Shown: piece by piece, positions 12,595 to 25,180 of the stretch | Layout: each line of letters begins with the position of its first letter | Numbering within the stretch: position 1 is the stretch's first letter | Assembly (NCBI RefSeq): GCF_012273895.1 | Contig: NC_052109.1 | Coordinates: 62,001 to 126,000, forward strand | Direction: 5' to 3' | Length of the DNA: 64,000 nucleotides | Source: Zerene cesonia | Taxonomy: Eukaryota > Arthropoda > Insecta > Lepidoptera > Pieridae | Position numbers and translations under genes: made by a program | The notes under the pieces: model-generated | What the model saw: only the letters and a program-made list of their open reading frames with translations | Database searches by the model: none | What the model was told of the DNA's origin: nothing

Positions 12595-12787
12595 TCTTAA
12601 TATTATGCGAAAGACTGTTGGATTGTTTGTCTTTCTTTCACGTCGCAACGGAACGATATTAGTATATAAATAATTTCAATAAAAATAGTAATTGAGTGAT
12701 ATAAATTAATTTCTACCGTGGTGAAACATCACATTATCATGAGAATTTCATTGTGTTATGTAGGTGTAGCTGCGGGTGGAAAGCTAG
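12595..12787 (+). mobile_element. Helitron-like element, GGAAAGCTAG family
   Basis: Starts A|TC followed by TTAATATTATGCGAAAG, continues with TTGTTTGTCTTTCTTTCACG then TCGCAACGG, and ends GGGTGGAAAGCTAG|T. These are the 5' and 3' ends of a family also seen degraded at 38547-38910. It spans 193 bases and is non-coding. The interior has diverged, so it is older than the pair at 35500 and 38589. Confidence 0.65.
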
Positions 12788-15125
12788 TTCATAATAAATA
12801 TAATTTATACGAATTAATGCACTTTTTCAAAATATACAATAAAAACAATTGTTCTGACTCCTTGAATAGGAGAAAAGTCAAATGAAAGATTTTTAAAAAA
12901 GTTTAATAATTATTAAATACATTACAAAAAACAGAACAATGCGAGTTATTCAAATATAACTCAAGTTCGAGTTAAATATGTAATAAAATTTTAATAACAA
13001 GATTTTTGTAATTTTCCAAGTCAATATTATTAAAAATTTAATAAAATTAAACAAGCCAACCCTGAATTAATTTCGCAGAATACTCTCTCAGGTAAGATAA
13101 AATAACAATAACGCAAAAGTTATTGCGAGGGCCGCCAGAATTGAGGTTGAAAAAATAATTAGGATTCCTTAAAATATTCTTATCATCGCTCGCTATCCTA
13201 GAGATAATGGCATTTTTGTGAGATCACCCTTTCGAGTCGGGAGTGACCCGCATTCCCGGCCCGACACTAATCTTAGGCTTCTTCGAAAAAAGGAATATTT
13301 TATAAAAGCTTGGTGCGCTCAAAGAATGCGAATTAACATTTCTCTTTGAAACGTCAGTCAGTCGGTATTGCAACCGGTCCCCGGGACGGTTACGTGCTTA
13401 GAACCGAAGGGGGTTCCGACTCGAATACCCCTTTGTGCATTGAGATGATTCCTTACAGAACAATCACGCATAAACCACGGAGCATTTTATCAAACAGGCG
13501 AGACACGCACCGCTGCTGTCCTGCCTCATCTGCATTATGTTCCCTCGACTTACGGTACTAAGAATAACAAAAGCAATATCATATAATGGTACATTTAAAT
13601 TTGTTGAGAAGATGTATGCGTATTGCCAGTCCGCTGCGTGTGAACATTTCAAATATACCAAGGATATACATTATTTAAATATAAACGTTTGTTCCTGCGG
13701 TAATCGCTACAATTATAGAAAAGAGATAATAATTCTTAAATATAACTATAACTTAAATATAGCAACTCGTATATTTCGCTCTGCCGAAAGTTTCAGTAAA
13801 TCATTCTATTGTTGACTGGGCCAGTGCACAATCCAAACCTGCATCCAAACAAATACATGCGACTAATTCGTTTATTAATACATGACCTATTGGAAATCAG
13901 ATCTAGGGATCTAGGGCTTAACCCAATTTATAACTATTTTGGGTTGCCAATTTAGAGTTCTTATCCAGACATACCAAAATAATTCCTAACAGATCTGACC
14001 TAGGTATAGATGGGACTATTTAGAATTTGTAACTCGTGCCTAACTAAACTGAATTCTGTTTATTTCTAAATCGAGGTTAACAAAACGGAACATTGTTGTC
14101 AGTTTATTTAAAGGAGATGTAATATGTCTATCGTGATATCATCACCAGCCCATGTCGTGTTATCCCACTACAGACTTTAAAAGTGTTTTCTAAAACACAT
14201 TTAGCACTATAAAATATTCATGAAGGGGAATGCCATATCAAGATCAATACACTAACTGTGTGTGTGATGTAGTTGTACAATAACAAAGTAGATACATTTG
14301 GCGACCGTCCCTGCGGTATTATCTCGTGCCGCGACGCTGCCTGCCTCTAATCCGCTTTTGCTTCACTTCTGCTTATTTTCGTAGCCATCATGCAGTCTAC
14401 TCGCGTTAATGCTGTATTTAACTTTAGTCTACTAATAGGATTGTAGGATAGGACGGGATATTAAGCTACGTTGTGCACATATTTTACGAAGTATATAAAT
14501 TCATTCATCATTCACATAATTTATTAGCCTACGGAAAATATTAATACGTAAGTCATTATCTCTCTTATCCAACATTAAATTATAAAGAGATTTCTAGATT
14601 TCATAATATGCATTCAACATAATTATTGAAATTATAACAACGAAATCTGCGACATACTATATCAGAATAATCGAGATTACGAGATGACACAAATTAATAT
14701 AATAATAACTTCATAATATTTTCAGTTACAGTTCTTATTTTTGGATAGGTACTATTGTTATCATAATCGTGATAGAATATAAATACAAGGGAAATGATAT
14801 TTGTTACTAACAACACTTGGATCGTGTTACCGGTTTCTCTGTCAGCACAATTAGGATTAATAGCTAATAACATTTTATATAACTTCCTGGAAATGTTCTG
14901 TGACGTTAAATTAAATTTTCTCTTAAATGAATCAAAATTAAATTCTTGATGATACTTTTCTAGAAAATTCATTGAGGTGTAATTAATTTATTAAATTAAT
15001 GTCTCATACCCGGGTTTCGTAAATGATTTTGAATTTATATTTAATATCAACATCAAATATGAAGTTATGATATGCGAGTAGCTTTTTCTAACTCAATGTT
15101 TAGAGACAAACATAATAGATCTAGA
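12788..15125. other. Intergenic, GC-richer island at 13.2-13.56 kb
   Basis: The island at about 13195-13560 has higher GC than its flanks and short open frames on both strands, but none has splice support or a recognisable domain. It may be regulatory. The rest is AT-rich spacer. Confidence 0.4.
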
Positions 15126-15320
15126 GCAGTGGCGCCTCAGTGGTTAGCACCTCGAAATCAAAAAGTCGGAGGTTGGAAAACACACGAGCGTGCTGCACAT
15201 TGTTCACATCAGTCGAGCCCTGCCGACATCATCGGCATCGGCATCGGCGATAAGGATTACATCTGGACTGGAGGTAACTGCCATGTTAAAGAATCGTAAG
15301 TTCGGCGCCCAGGGTGGTGG
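15126..15320 (+). repeat. tRNA-derived SINE-like element
   Basis: The head resembles a degenerate tRNA. An A-box-like TGGCGCCTCAGTGGTTAGC is followed about 40 bases later by GTCGGAGGTTGGAAA in the B-box/T-arm position. A GC-richer body with a CATCGG repeat follows. It cannot fold as a functional tRNA because the T-loop motif is degraded. The end is approximate and no second copy was found in this window, so the family assignment is tentative. Confidence 0.4.
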
Positions 15321-15519
15321 ATTCCTACAGAAGGAATCCCTACAGAGGGTCCATAATATATGTTATATCGATTACGTATTAAAGTGTTTTCGATGACTAA
15401 CTGACTGTTCTCTGTTACAAAAGACACATGTGCATTCGCAGCTCTCTCTATCATTGACACAATCAAAATCAATAATCACCACTTATAATAAATCATTAGG
15501 ATCTATGCAAGTTCTATTA

Positions 15520-15700
15520 GAGTAATCGATCGGTGGCTATCGTCGATCGATCACGGCCGATAGGATCGTTCAGGGGTCCATTAAGCCAGCTTAATTAATC
15601 GGGAAGTCAGTAGGCGGGCCGGTCGCTCCCCGCGCGCCCCTCCGCCGCGCCACACCTACCTGAGTGGTTTTTTGCACATTCATTTGGGGTCAATGTAATA
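15520..15700. promoter_or_regulatory. Candidate regulatory island with homeodomain sites
   Basis: GC-rich island in AT-rich surroundings. It contains ATCGATCG and its inverted partner CGATCGAT (15525-15532 and 15544-15551), a TTAATTAATC homeodomain-type core at 15591-15600, then a CG-rich run to about 15660. No reading frame is supported. A regulatory role is inferred from composition and motif density only. Confidence 0.3.
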
Positions 15701-18700
15701 GGGGGTTTTCTTTCATTTCGAAGTGAGTTTTAAAAGCAATTTATTTGAGGTATTACAGTGTGCTTTCACTGCTGTGCGGAGTTGATTATTTTCACGCAAT
15801 TTACAATGAAGCATGTTTTGTTGCTTTGTTTATTTAAGCAATAAATAATGTTTTTTTGTTATTCTTCCCACTATGTATGTAGTGAATAATGTTCACATAA
15901 AATTATGAATACATGTACGCGTAATGAAACAATAAATTATTTCTTTTACCTGGACCATGACTTGCTCCAGCTGTATTTGCATCCTTTGTGCATTTGATTC
16001 GAATTATTAAAATCTTTAAAACGCTCCCAAGTCAGGGTTTTTTTTCATATACGATATTACGGTGTCGTATTCTGCGAATAAATTGTAGCTCTGAAATTTG
16101 GCACATTTGGGACAACACAATATGAAACGGCCATAAATCACTCAGAATCCAATTTTAGGTAAATTATCTTTTGTATCGGTCTTTCACCAGTATGGTATCT
16201 TATTTCGCACGCCACATGAGGGTACTACTGAGCACACACCAACATTCCTAAGCTCATTTACAAAGTTATCATAGATGAACTGGGGGCTTTGTTAAGTGTT
16301 ACCAGCTTAATAAATATTTTTTTTAAAGAAAAGATATAATAAACAGTTTCATTGACATTTTTTTGTAAAATATTAGAATTTCTCACATTGCTAATATAGA
16401 CATTAATGTGATTTTTTGGTTTTATATATATATATACTCTTTACATATAAAAATTATACGAACTAACCCAGTCTCGCTACATGTAACATTTATGTTCAGC
16501 AAAAAATAAGTGCATGCTATATTCCTATAGTAAAAACATGATTATGCATAGAAGTAATGTTTAATATCTGTGTAGGCCATGTATTTATGCAATAAAAACT
16601 TCATTTAGTTTTTATTTTTTATTTACGTAATGTGACACCGATAGAAAGCGTTTATCATTTACAAATGCATTTATTAAATGTATCACATACAAGAAAACCT
16701 ATTCGAACTCACAGCCTCAGCATTTGTAAATTATGTTTACGTAAACAATTTTCAAGGTTTGTTTTGCATTAAAAGTAATCGAACTGTTATTCATAAACAA
16801 TGCCTGTTTTCATAAGTGGCTGTCACGCACACATGCGCGCTGGACCGCTGATCCAACACTATCGACATTGTGATGAATTTATTCTGCATTAATATTGGGA
16901 CACGTGATCAAATAACACACCGTGACTTATTTGAATATACGTTGCTTAAAATAATAACAATGTATCAATTTTATGTAGGTACCGACGTTGCAACGTTGTA
17001 TTCAGAATATTGAATGTGGATTTTCGTTTTTCTCTGAAATTAATACAAATTCTTCGGACGTTTGTATTGCGAGATGACATTGTACTGAAAACTGACATTC
17101 AATTCTTATACACAAAAAAACGGGCTTTCAATCTACAGAGAAATTTTGAAATGTAAAAACTAGAGATGCAAGGAATGTCAAATTCCGACCAATTGCAGAA
17201 GCCAATGCAAATACTTAGTTTTGTTTGAAGAATTCTCTTCCGAACATTATTACTCTGCGTTTATCAACCGATTTCGCAAAAAAAGGATCAATTCGATTTA
17301 TGAACTCAAAAAAAGTGACAAATATATATAAGCTATTTAATTACTCATCCTTATGTAATTATTTAATGTACGAATATTAAGTATAAACTTTCTACCCCAC
17401 TGCTCTTGTGACGGTTATATCCTATTTGAGCGATATGAAATAATGTAACGACCGCTATTGGCCCCACCGTTCGCACAAAATGCGAATTGAATTACTTCAC
17501 GCCGTAATTATACTAACATTCTTTCCCCTTTTCAAAGATTTAAATTTTTTGAGTTTACGTATGTTTTTTATATTTCATTAACACTGTTGACATTTATTTA
17601 TTATGGATTTCTCTTAGAAATGTATTAATTATGCTAATTAATTAAGTGTTCTACTTATTCATGTATAATTTGCATTGCTAAGGCTGACTGAAACTAATAA
17701 AAAACTTTTATTGTAACTTTAATATATTGAATGCAAATAAAGAAATTTGAATTTATACAATTCTCAGAACTGTGTGAACAAAACGCGGTTTATGAAATAT
17801 TACAGTATGATATAAAACAATTGAATTTCCGAAGATCTTGGAACTATATTAAACATTTTTGATGTGCACATGAGCTGGGTCCCTGTCGGCGCCAGGCCCG
17901 GGCCCTTGCGAAAGACCTAACAGCTCGCTTCCGGCCCATCCTTCATGTCCCTATCATGATAACGTTTCTCGCAATTCGATATAAAATGTTTTTACTGTTA
18001 CATAATGCCGTGATGTAAAATGCGGATGTCCGGTTTCTTAATATATTTACTTATTTATTATTTTTTTATATTCAATATGTACCTAATCATGAGATTTGTG
18101 CGTATTTAAATAATTAAAAGTATAGTGCATTAGAGGTATAGTGAACCCTCAACGTATTTACAGTTGTTTAAATTTGAATTGAACGGATATATGCTGTATT
18201 CATTTTGCACTTGCTCTAGAATTAGTAACACGTTGATATAGATTTTTTTATACACGTTTTATATTATGCATTAGTTCACTCATCCCATTTGCAATTATAA
18301 TTTGAAACTCAAATATAAATACATTTTCATTCAATTTGAATTACGTAAATCAGATACATACAACCGATTATAAGAGCTGTATAGTTTAAGAATCGCCAAA
18401 ACTCTGCCATTTCAAAATGAATTTACATAAATTATCCTTACGATTAACCAAACTTAATTACTGAATTACGTCTACAATTATAAATTATTACATTGTACTT
18501 ATATGCAATTTTTGACTATAATATTATGTAGAGCGTCTTTGAAAAGGAATCGAACTGACAGGTACTTACGTTCCTACTGTAACAGTATACGATCCCCGCT
18601 CACATGAGACCACTGCAACTGTACACTGCAACTGTGAGCGTCATGAGAAACAGATGAGCATACATTACGAACATGAATATAATAGAACCGTGCTCTTGAA

Positions 18701-18876
18701 TAAATCAAATCAATCATGTGGTAGCGGCTGTCAGCGGTCCACTGCGCTCGCTGTGCGGCGCTGCCGAGCGGGGACATTCCCTTGTACCTACCAATATTGT
18801 TTATTGTTTGCTCAAAATGTACTCAGAGCTAGTACTTCAAAATCCAATTTTACAATTTATTATCCCTTTTAAAAAG
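15701..18876. other. Intergenic, no gene seen
   Basis: Mostly AT-rich. A GC-rich patch at about 17870-17945 (contains GCCAGGCCCGGGCCC) could be a repeat fragment or a regulatory patch. No exon or RNA gene supported. Confidence 0.4.
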
Positions 18877-19146
18877 ACACTAGTTCCGGCCAGCGGTGTT
18901 GCACCGTTGCGCGGGCAACTGAGCTTATGCTTCGCCTGATGACGATAAGCGATCACCACCGCCCATGTACATTCGCAGATGTAGTGTTTCTGCGAATGCG
19001 CTACCCTCTTTTAAGGGGTAAGGGATAGGGAAAGAACTGATGACTGGAAAGAAGGAATGGACTGGGAAGGGTCACGAAAAGGAAATGGGCCTCTACTAAA
19101 AACATCACACAGAAACATGGTAATTAATCCATCCACCCAAATTTTG
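18877..19146 (+). repeat. Dispersed repeat, longer copy
   Basis: Begins ACACTAGTTCCGGCCAGCGG, contains GATAAGCGATCACCACCGCC and AAGGGGTAAGGGATAGGG, and ends with ACATCACACAGAAACATGG followed by CACCCAAATTT. The same beginning and end occur at 25085-25180 on the minus strand with the middle missing, which shows these are two copies of one family. The central GTAAGCGATCACCACCGCC-type sequence is commonly seen in lepidopteran repeats. I cannot assign a class; no coding frame is present. Confidence 0.6.
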
Positions 19147-20347
19147 TTATCTAAGTTTACTTACTTCTGTGTTATAAGGGTTGAGCTAGATAATATAACT
19201 CAACGATTTTCATTAAATAAGTATTCTCATTGAACAAACATACGATGAAAGTGTTCTGTAAACCTCAGTAATTAATGTATTCAGGACACAAAATTTAGTT
19301 ACTTTATTTGTTATAAAAGTTACTGGATGTTTTTACTAAAAAGAGTAAGTTTTAAAGTGGATGGCTTTCCATCCATATATTTGTAGTAGTTTAAGTTTTA
19401 TGTAATGATCACCTCATGTTAATGTGTCAAGCTTCATAAGACTATGAAAAAAATATATATTTGTTGAGAAATAGCGATAAATATCAATAAACATAAAAAA
19501 TTATGCGCGGTAAAGAGAAATGAAAGTTAGAATCGAGCACGATTGTGTAGGATGATTGAGGACTCGATAAATATTTATTTTTATGATACAATTTATATCA
19601 ATGACATGCGAACGTTTCTTTAATTAATCATAAATTAAAATAATTGTTATGTAATCATTTACGCTCATAAATTTATGACTGGATAGACCTTTTTGCGTTA
19701 TATTAGTAATATAGAATAACAAACGTATATTTAGTCTTAATGTAACTATGTAGAAATAACTTCAATTACGGGAATATATAGGGAGATATAACCCCGGAAG
19801 GACTTATCCGGTTACCAATGTTATTTATAAGTTTACTCACACTGCTCACTCGGCCAGCAATTGCAAAATCCAGCACGCGCAAAAAGACAATAGTTTTTGC
19901 GTGCTCACACAAAAGGACAGAAATCGTTAAATATTTATAAAGCGAGTGCATTTCCCAATAAATTCGAAATGATGGAGACTTCGAAATGGAATTTTGAATG
20001 TTGAATGAAATAAAAGTTGTACTCGCATGCAAGTCGTTAAATCTTGTTAAATCAAAAAATATTTTTTTCAGGAAAAAGTTCAATGTTTGCAATCTTTCGC
20101 AAGTTTTTTAATACAATGTAAGCAGACCTGGCATATGGCGTCTGGCACCTGGCACCTGACCCTGCGTGGGGTGCTATGGGTAGTTATTAACGAATATGCG
20201 ACCCGCATGCTTGTCCTAGCATAACAACGTAATGTTGTCGTTAACTATAGAAGATGTAATGAACGTGAAAACGGATGTATTTTGTTCATATATTTGTTGT
20301 TGCATCGCATATTAAGTCTCTGGCTGTATTTTGAGTTTATAACTTAA
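19147..20347. other. Intergenic, no gene seen
   Basis: AT-rich. An open frame on the minus strand at 19766-20092 (108 codons) has the low-complexity Phe/Ile/Ser/Asn composition expected of AT-rich non-coding DNA, with no domain or signal I can identify. Confidence 0.4.
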
Positions 20348-20518
20348 CCCGCTGTTCGCCCCAGCTTCGCCCGTGGTACATACATAGCCTATATCAAGCA
20401 GTGAGGACGCAGCTTTCTAATAGTAAAATAATTAGTTAAATTAGTCCTGTGTCCTGTGTCCTGTGTGTAAAAACTGTACAAATATACAAAAGTTTCCTCT
20501 TTATAATATTAGTGTAGA
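20348..20518 (-). mobile_element. Helitron-like element with degraded 3' terminus
   Basis: Minus-strand 5' end A|TCTACACTAATATTATAAAG matches the elements at 11201 and 36906. The 3' end reads GGGGCGAACAGCGGG where CTAG is expected, so the terminal tetranucleotide is mutated. A three-fold TCCTGTG tandem repeat lies at about 20444-20465. Non-coding. Confidence 0.65.
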
Positions 20519-23500
20519 TTCAGTAGCATCGCTCGCGCAAGGCGGTGTACTCGTAATAACATCGCCTTGCGCTTATAATATATAATATAGCGTTATATAA
20601 ATTCAAATCGAAATTTATATCATGCTCATACTCTCTTCATTATCTATTTGCTAATTTAAATAACTCAGCATTTTACTATTCAGCATTTTATAATGAAAGA
20701 GCAACGCAATAAACATGTTATATCGGAAGCGAAACCTAGACTAATATATAGAGTTCTCACCGCTCTACAACTCAGATGAATTCGAGGCAATCAACTAGTA
20801 TGTTCAAAGTGCATGTCTAATAGAACTCAAAGGTCACTATGAAGGTTATTTGATGGTTAAAAATCGGAGTATTGAAGTTACGGAACATTATAAAGACTGA
20901 TTAACTACGAAGCGCATACAAAATTAACGTTTATCAAACAGTGATATATGGTACATTGATTAGCCAGACTAATAACATTATATATAATAATATGATATGA
21001 CTCGGTAAATAAATATAATTTATTAACTCGGCCGAGATTTAATGTCACAATATAATATATCGCATAATTCGATACCATACGCTATATTGCGCCACGTAAA
21101 TTAATAATTCTGTAATGGGCTATAAATATTGTATATTTTAACACACATGTACTATGACATATTTAAAAGCGAAATTTTAAATGTTATGATTAGCCAGTGT
21201 TATTGGAAAGTTGGTTGTTTAACTACACACAAATATTTTGCTGAATCGCGATATGCTCATGAAATGTATTTAATACGTGTTTAGTTTATTATCGGTAGAC
21301 TACTTGATGTGACTTCGTAAAAGTATAGGTACAAAGCGAGTAATTCGTAAGCGCGTAGCGTAATTGGTGTCAAATCAAATCATTTGTTGAGGTTCTTTAC
21401 CTTTTCATAATTGTAAGAACTAAAGAAAGTCGAAAAATGTAGGTTACTTCATAGCTGGGAATGCTTTTTATAATAAAAAGTAGTAGAGTGTGGGAGCTCC
21501 AGTATGCACTATTGGGTCACAAATTCTTTCCAAAAGTGCATTCTACTCTCACTATCGTAAACAAAGAAGAAATCTGCGTTTTTGAGCGTCTGCCTCAACC
21601 CAATTAGTTTATTACGCAAAGAAATACTGAAACTTAGACACAGCCACACGACATTTCCTAAAAAAATATGTAGAGACTTGAAAAGCTTTATCGTCCCGAG
21701 TTATCTCGCGTTTCTACGCGACGTGTAAAGTTTTTACATTTGCGGAGACGCATCCATCACTGCGAGCTTCAAACGTAGGGAATTTATTTTTTGTTGTCGC
21801 GAGAAATGTAGTCGTTAATGTTATTTAATTGGCAATTCCAGGCCGCAGTCACGCTCGGCGCTCGCTCGGGGATATTGAGCTTTGTGTGTACGGGCTCAGT
21901 GGATAGTATTGCATGCGGCGTTGTGGAAGTGGTTTTGAATGATGAAAATCGTGAGGAGCGTCAGCGGCTGCGGTTAGCTCGTCGCAACACGAATGCCTGC
22001 AGGCTGAGTGGAACGCATCTGTTATTTATATGAATAATGCTAACCGACTCCCATGTTATAAGATGCCGATTCATCTTTACAATTATTGTATCCGAGGAAC
22101 ATAATGGTTATATCATAATTTCTGCAAGCGTATGTTTTGTTTTTATTATTATTTGAAGTAAGGATAAAATTGCTAGTGTATGAATTATTTTGCTACACAC
22201 CTAGCATCTTTATAATCATTATTCGTATGTAGGTGTCAACTAATAGCTTTACATTTAGTGAAGGTTAGAGCGAATAATTATTTTTTAACCAAATGCAATA
22301 ATATACTATAAGCGCTACCCACTTATCTATTTGAAGTGAGTGGCAGCTGATAGCGCCGAAGTCTAATGGTAGTGGATAATAGAGAGATACTACCTACTCA
22401 CTACATAGTATCACAAGTAGTAACTTACTACATACCTGTCTACTACCTACTTGACGATTTGGAAGTTGGTTAAAAAGAAAATCACAACGCGTTATAGTCA
22501 TAGTGAAATATCCACATCGTGAAATCCATGTTGCGGCTGACATGCTCTCCGACGTCGGAAGAAACGCCATGACACGGTCTGCACATACATCGGTTCACCA
22601 TAACACGACCGACAGGCATTTATAACTTAAAACATATCTACAAGGTGAATAGTCACACGCATTTAAACATATTTTCTAGCAAAGTAAGATTTAAATTATA
22701 CTAAAAGTTAGTTAGGTACGCCGCGTTTCTATGCAATTGCACGCTCGAAATATCTGTATTTCTTGACGAGCGAAGCGAATACTTAAACGTTGCCCTGAAG
22801 GCAAAACGAAGACCTTTAAATCGATGATTGAGCTAATACAGGCGTGAAACGGCGAAACAGAATGAGTTTATCGCGCTCTTGTAACTAACGCCACTAAAGA
22901 AAGATTATTATAATGGGATTTAAGGTAATTTGACCTTATTTCGATAAACAACATCTGTTTCTGTGGATAAAGCTTATTCTATTTATGTGGTGTCCTAAAG
23001 ACTAAGATGATGACTCGACAAGAGACTTCGCTCATTAGCCGGTGCACTATAAAACTACATATTTGTTAACTTTTAGTTTTCAATATATCAGACATATTGT
23101 TTGTCATTTTGTTCTGGACTGGACAAGATTTTTATGAACATATAACTTCGAAACTTATTGAAACTGCTCAGTTCAAAGGGCAGGTATTTAAATAACAATC
23201 CAATACATTACTTCATAATAATATATGAATTTATTTCATATAAATTAAATAAATAAATATAAATAATTATTATATTGCATAGTTTATGACGTTTAACAAT
23301 GTACTTACACTCCAACATGAGTATTTCCTCTCACTAGTCTGTTTACCCACAATTAATCTTTTGCCTAATTATAACAATTATTATATAACTTAACCTATAT
23401 CGTACTCCAACACCGCACAAAATCTTGAAATAACATTTCGGTGTCTCGAACAAGGCGGCTCATGTTAGCCGTTCGCAGCGCTTATATATAGTTTTTTTAA

Positions 23501-25084
23501 CTATCAATTTGTCTGAGGGTACATCGAAAAACGTTTAAGTTATCTACAGGTAGTTATGAAGATATGGCTTGATCTACGATGCATACGTACTGTTAAATGA
23601 TACGTCAAAGAGGTCTTTTTAAACTGGTTCCTTCGATACGTATACTCGTAAAAGCAAAGTAAAGTGAGGACAAGTTATGTTTACAACATAATTACAACGG
23701 ATATTAATCCCGATTGGAAAGACTTTACTAATTAAAAGCAAGAATGCCATCATATCAATTATTATTGATAAATCAACCGGATATTTTCTATGGAATGACA
23801 ATTTACAACGACCTTTGCTATCGAATATTTAATCAGTGATTAATTTTATAGATTGTTTGAATTTGTTACATTCTACAAGAACCTTCTTATAGGCCGAATG
23901 CTTGTAAGGAAACATTCTGATATTTATTCATTTAATAGCGCATTCATTATACAATATTAGTGTCTTAACGCGAATAAGGGCAACTCGTACTGTATTTGTA
24001 ATAAATAATTTGTAAGTTTAGATCGAATACCGTTGTGTTAGCAATGTTTTACGTATTAATTAACAGCGACTAAGAAACTCTAAGCTCCATTAAATAAAAC
24101 GAGAACAAAAGAACTTTCTTTGAATAAAGTCATTAAGCTTTTTCATTGTTTTGTAACAGATAATACGGTTAAAGAATTTTATGACCAACGCATGTCTATT
24201 ATACCTACAATTTATGCTTTATAATATTCCTTATATCATTGTATAATGTATACGTTGGAACCAATAACATAACTCACATTTAATCGTCTGACAGAATACG
24301 TAATATATACACGAATACTGAATAACAATCATTATTCGGTGTTGATACTTTAAATATATAAATGTTATACATTTTAGGATTCAAAATATACATTGAAGTT
24401 ATTGTAGTTACAAATGAACTACATCAGTCTAATTTCATTGATTCGATGAGATAACATTACGGCACACTAATTCGCCATAGATCGTGAATTCGGTGCAGTG
24501 GAGGAGACGATGCTTACAGATAGTATAGCACTGGTCCCTTATAACTTTCAGGTAATGGGAACTATTTGAATTTTTTTTTTTACAAAATTCAGAAGAATTT
24601 GTGATTCCAATAAAATTGTATATTCACAAAGAAAATCATGCAACAAACGAACTATAACATTCCGGTTTCCAGTAGAGATGCGTAGTGCGTCATTAGTTCT
24701 AACTTTCTAGATTGCATTAGATAATGATGTAATTGCTTCCCACTGGGCTAAAGCGGATAGTATGAGAATAATGTAGGCACAAAGCTCCATTAATGGCTCG
24801 TGGCGACTGGCGACCCCAGTGGGAGTCCCAAACAATCACAGCCCGGGAGCTGATTGATGATTTTATAGATCGATTGTTTGTAAAATCTATCTACTTCCGT
24901 ATTTCTATTAACATAGTTTTACTTTTAATAGTATATGTTATTATATGAATGTAATGATTATGGCTAACGATTCCCGTCTTTATTCTAAATTGGTTGACGT
25001 TCACTCATAAAACTTGTACAATTTTGAGATAATGTTTACCTTTATAAAACAGAAGCAAGGAAATTTAAGTAAAATTAGGTTAAG
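20519..25084. other. Intergenic, no gene seen
   Basis: AT-rich with a GC-richer patch at about 21700-22015 (open frame 21818-22033 without protein features) and a spaced inverted repeat CCCACTGGG/CCCAGTGGG at 24739-24747 and 24815-24823. No splice-supported exon seen. Confidence 0.4.
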
Positions 25085-25180
25085 CAAATTTGGGTGGGTG
25101 AACGAATGACCATGCTTCTGTGTGATGTTTTAGTAATCAGTTTTTCATCGCGTGCAACACCGCGGGTCGGTACTAGTGTA
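25085..25180 (-). repeat. Dispersed repeat, internally deleted copy
   Basis: Minus-strand sequence ACACTAGTACCGACCCGCGG ... ACATCACACAGAAGCATGG ... CACCCAAATTT matches both ends of the repeat at 18877-19146 but is about 95 bases rather than 270. It is therefore an internally deleted copy, or the longer one carries an insertion. Confidence 0.6.

Noticed and set aside
13346..13815. Overlapping frames near 13.3-13.8 kb as a possible gene
   Set aside because: There are frames on both strands with no family resemblance, splice support or consistent composition.
15126..15200. Functional tRNA gene
   Set aside because: The T-arm lacks the GGTTCGA core and the acceptor stem does not pair, so it is better explained as a SINE head.
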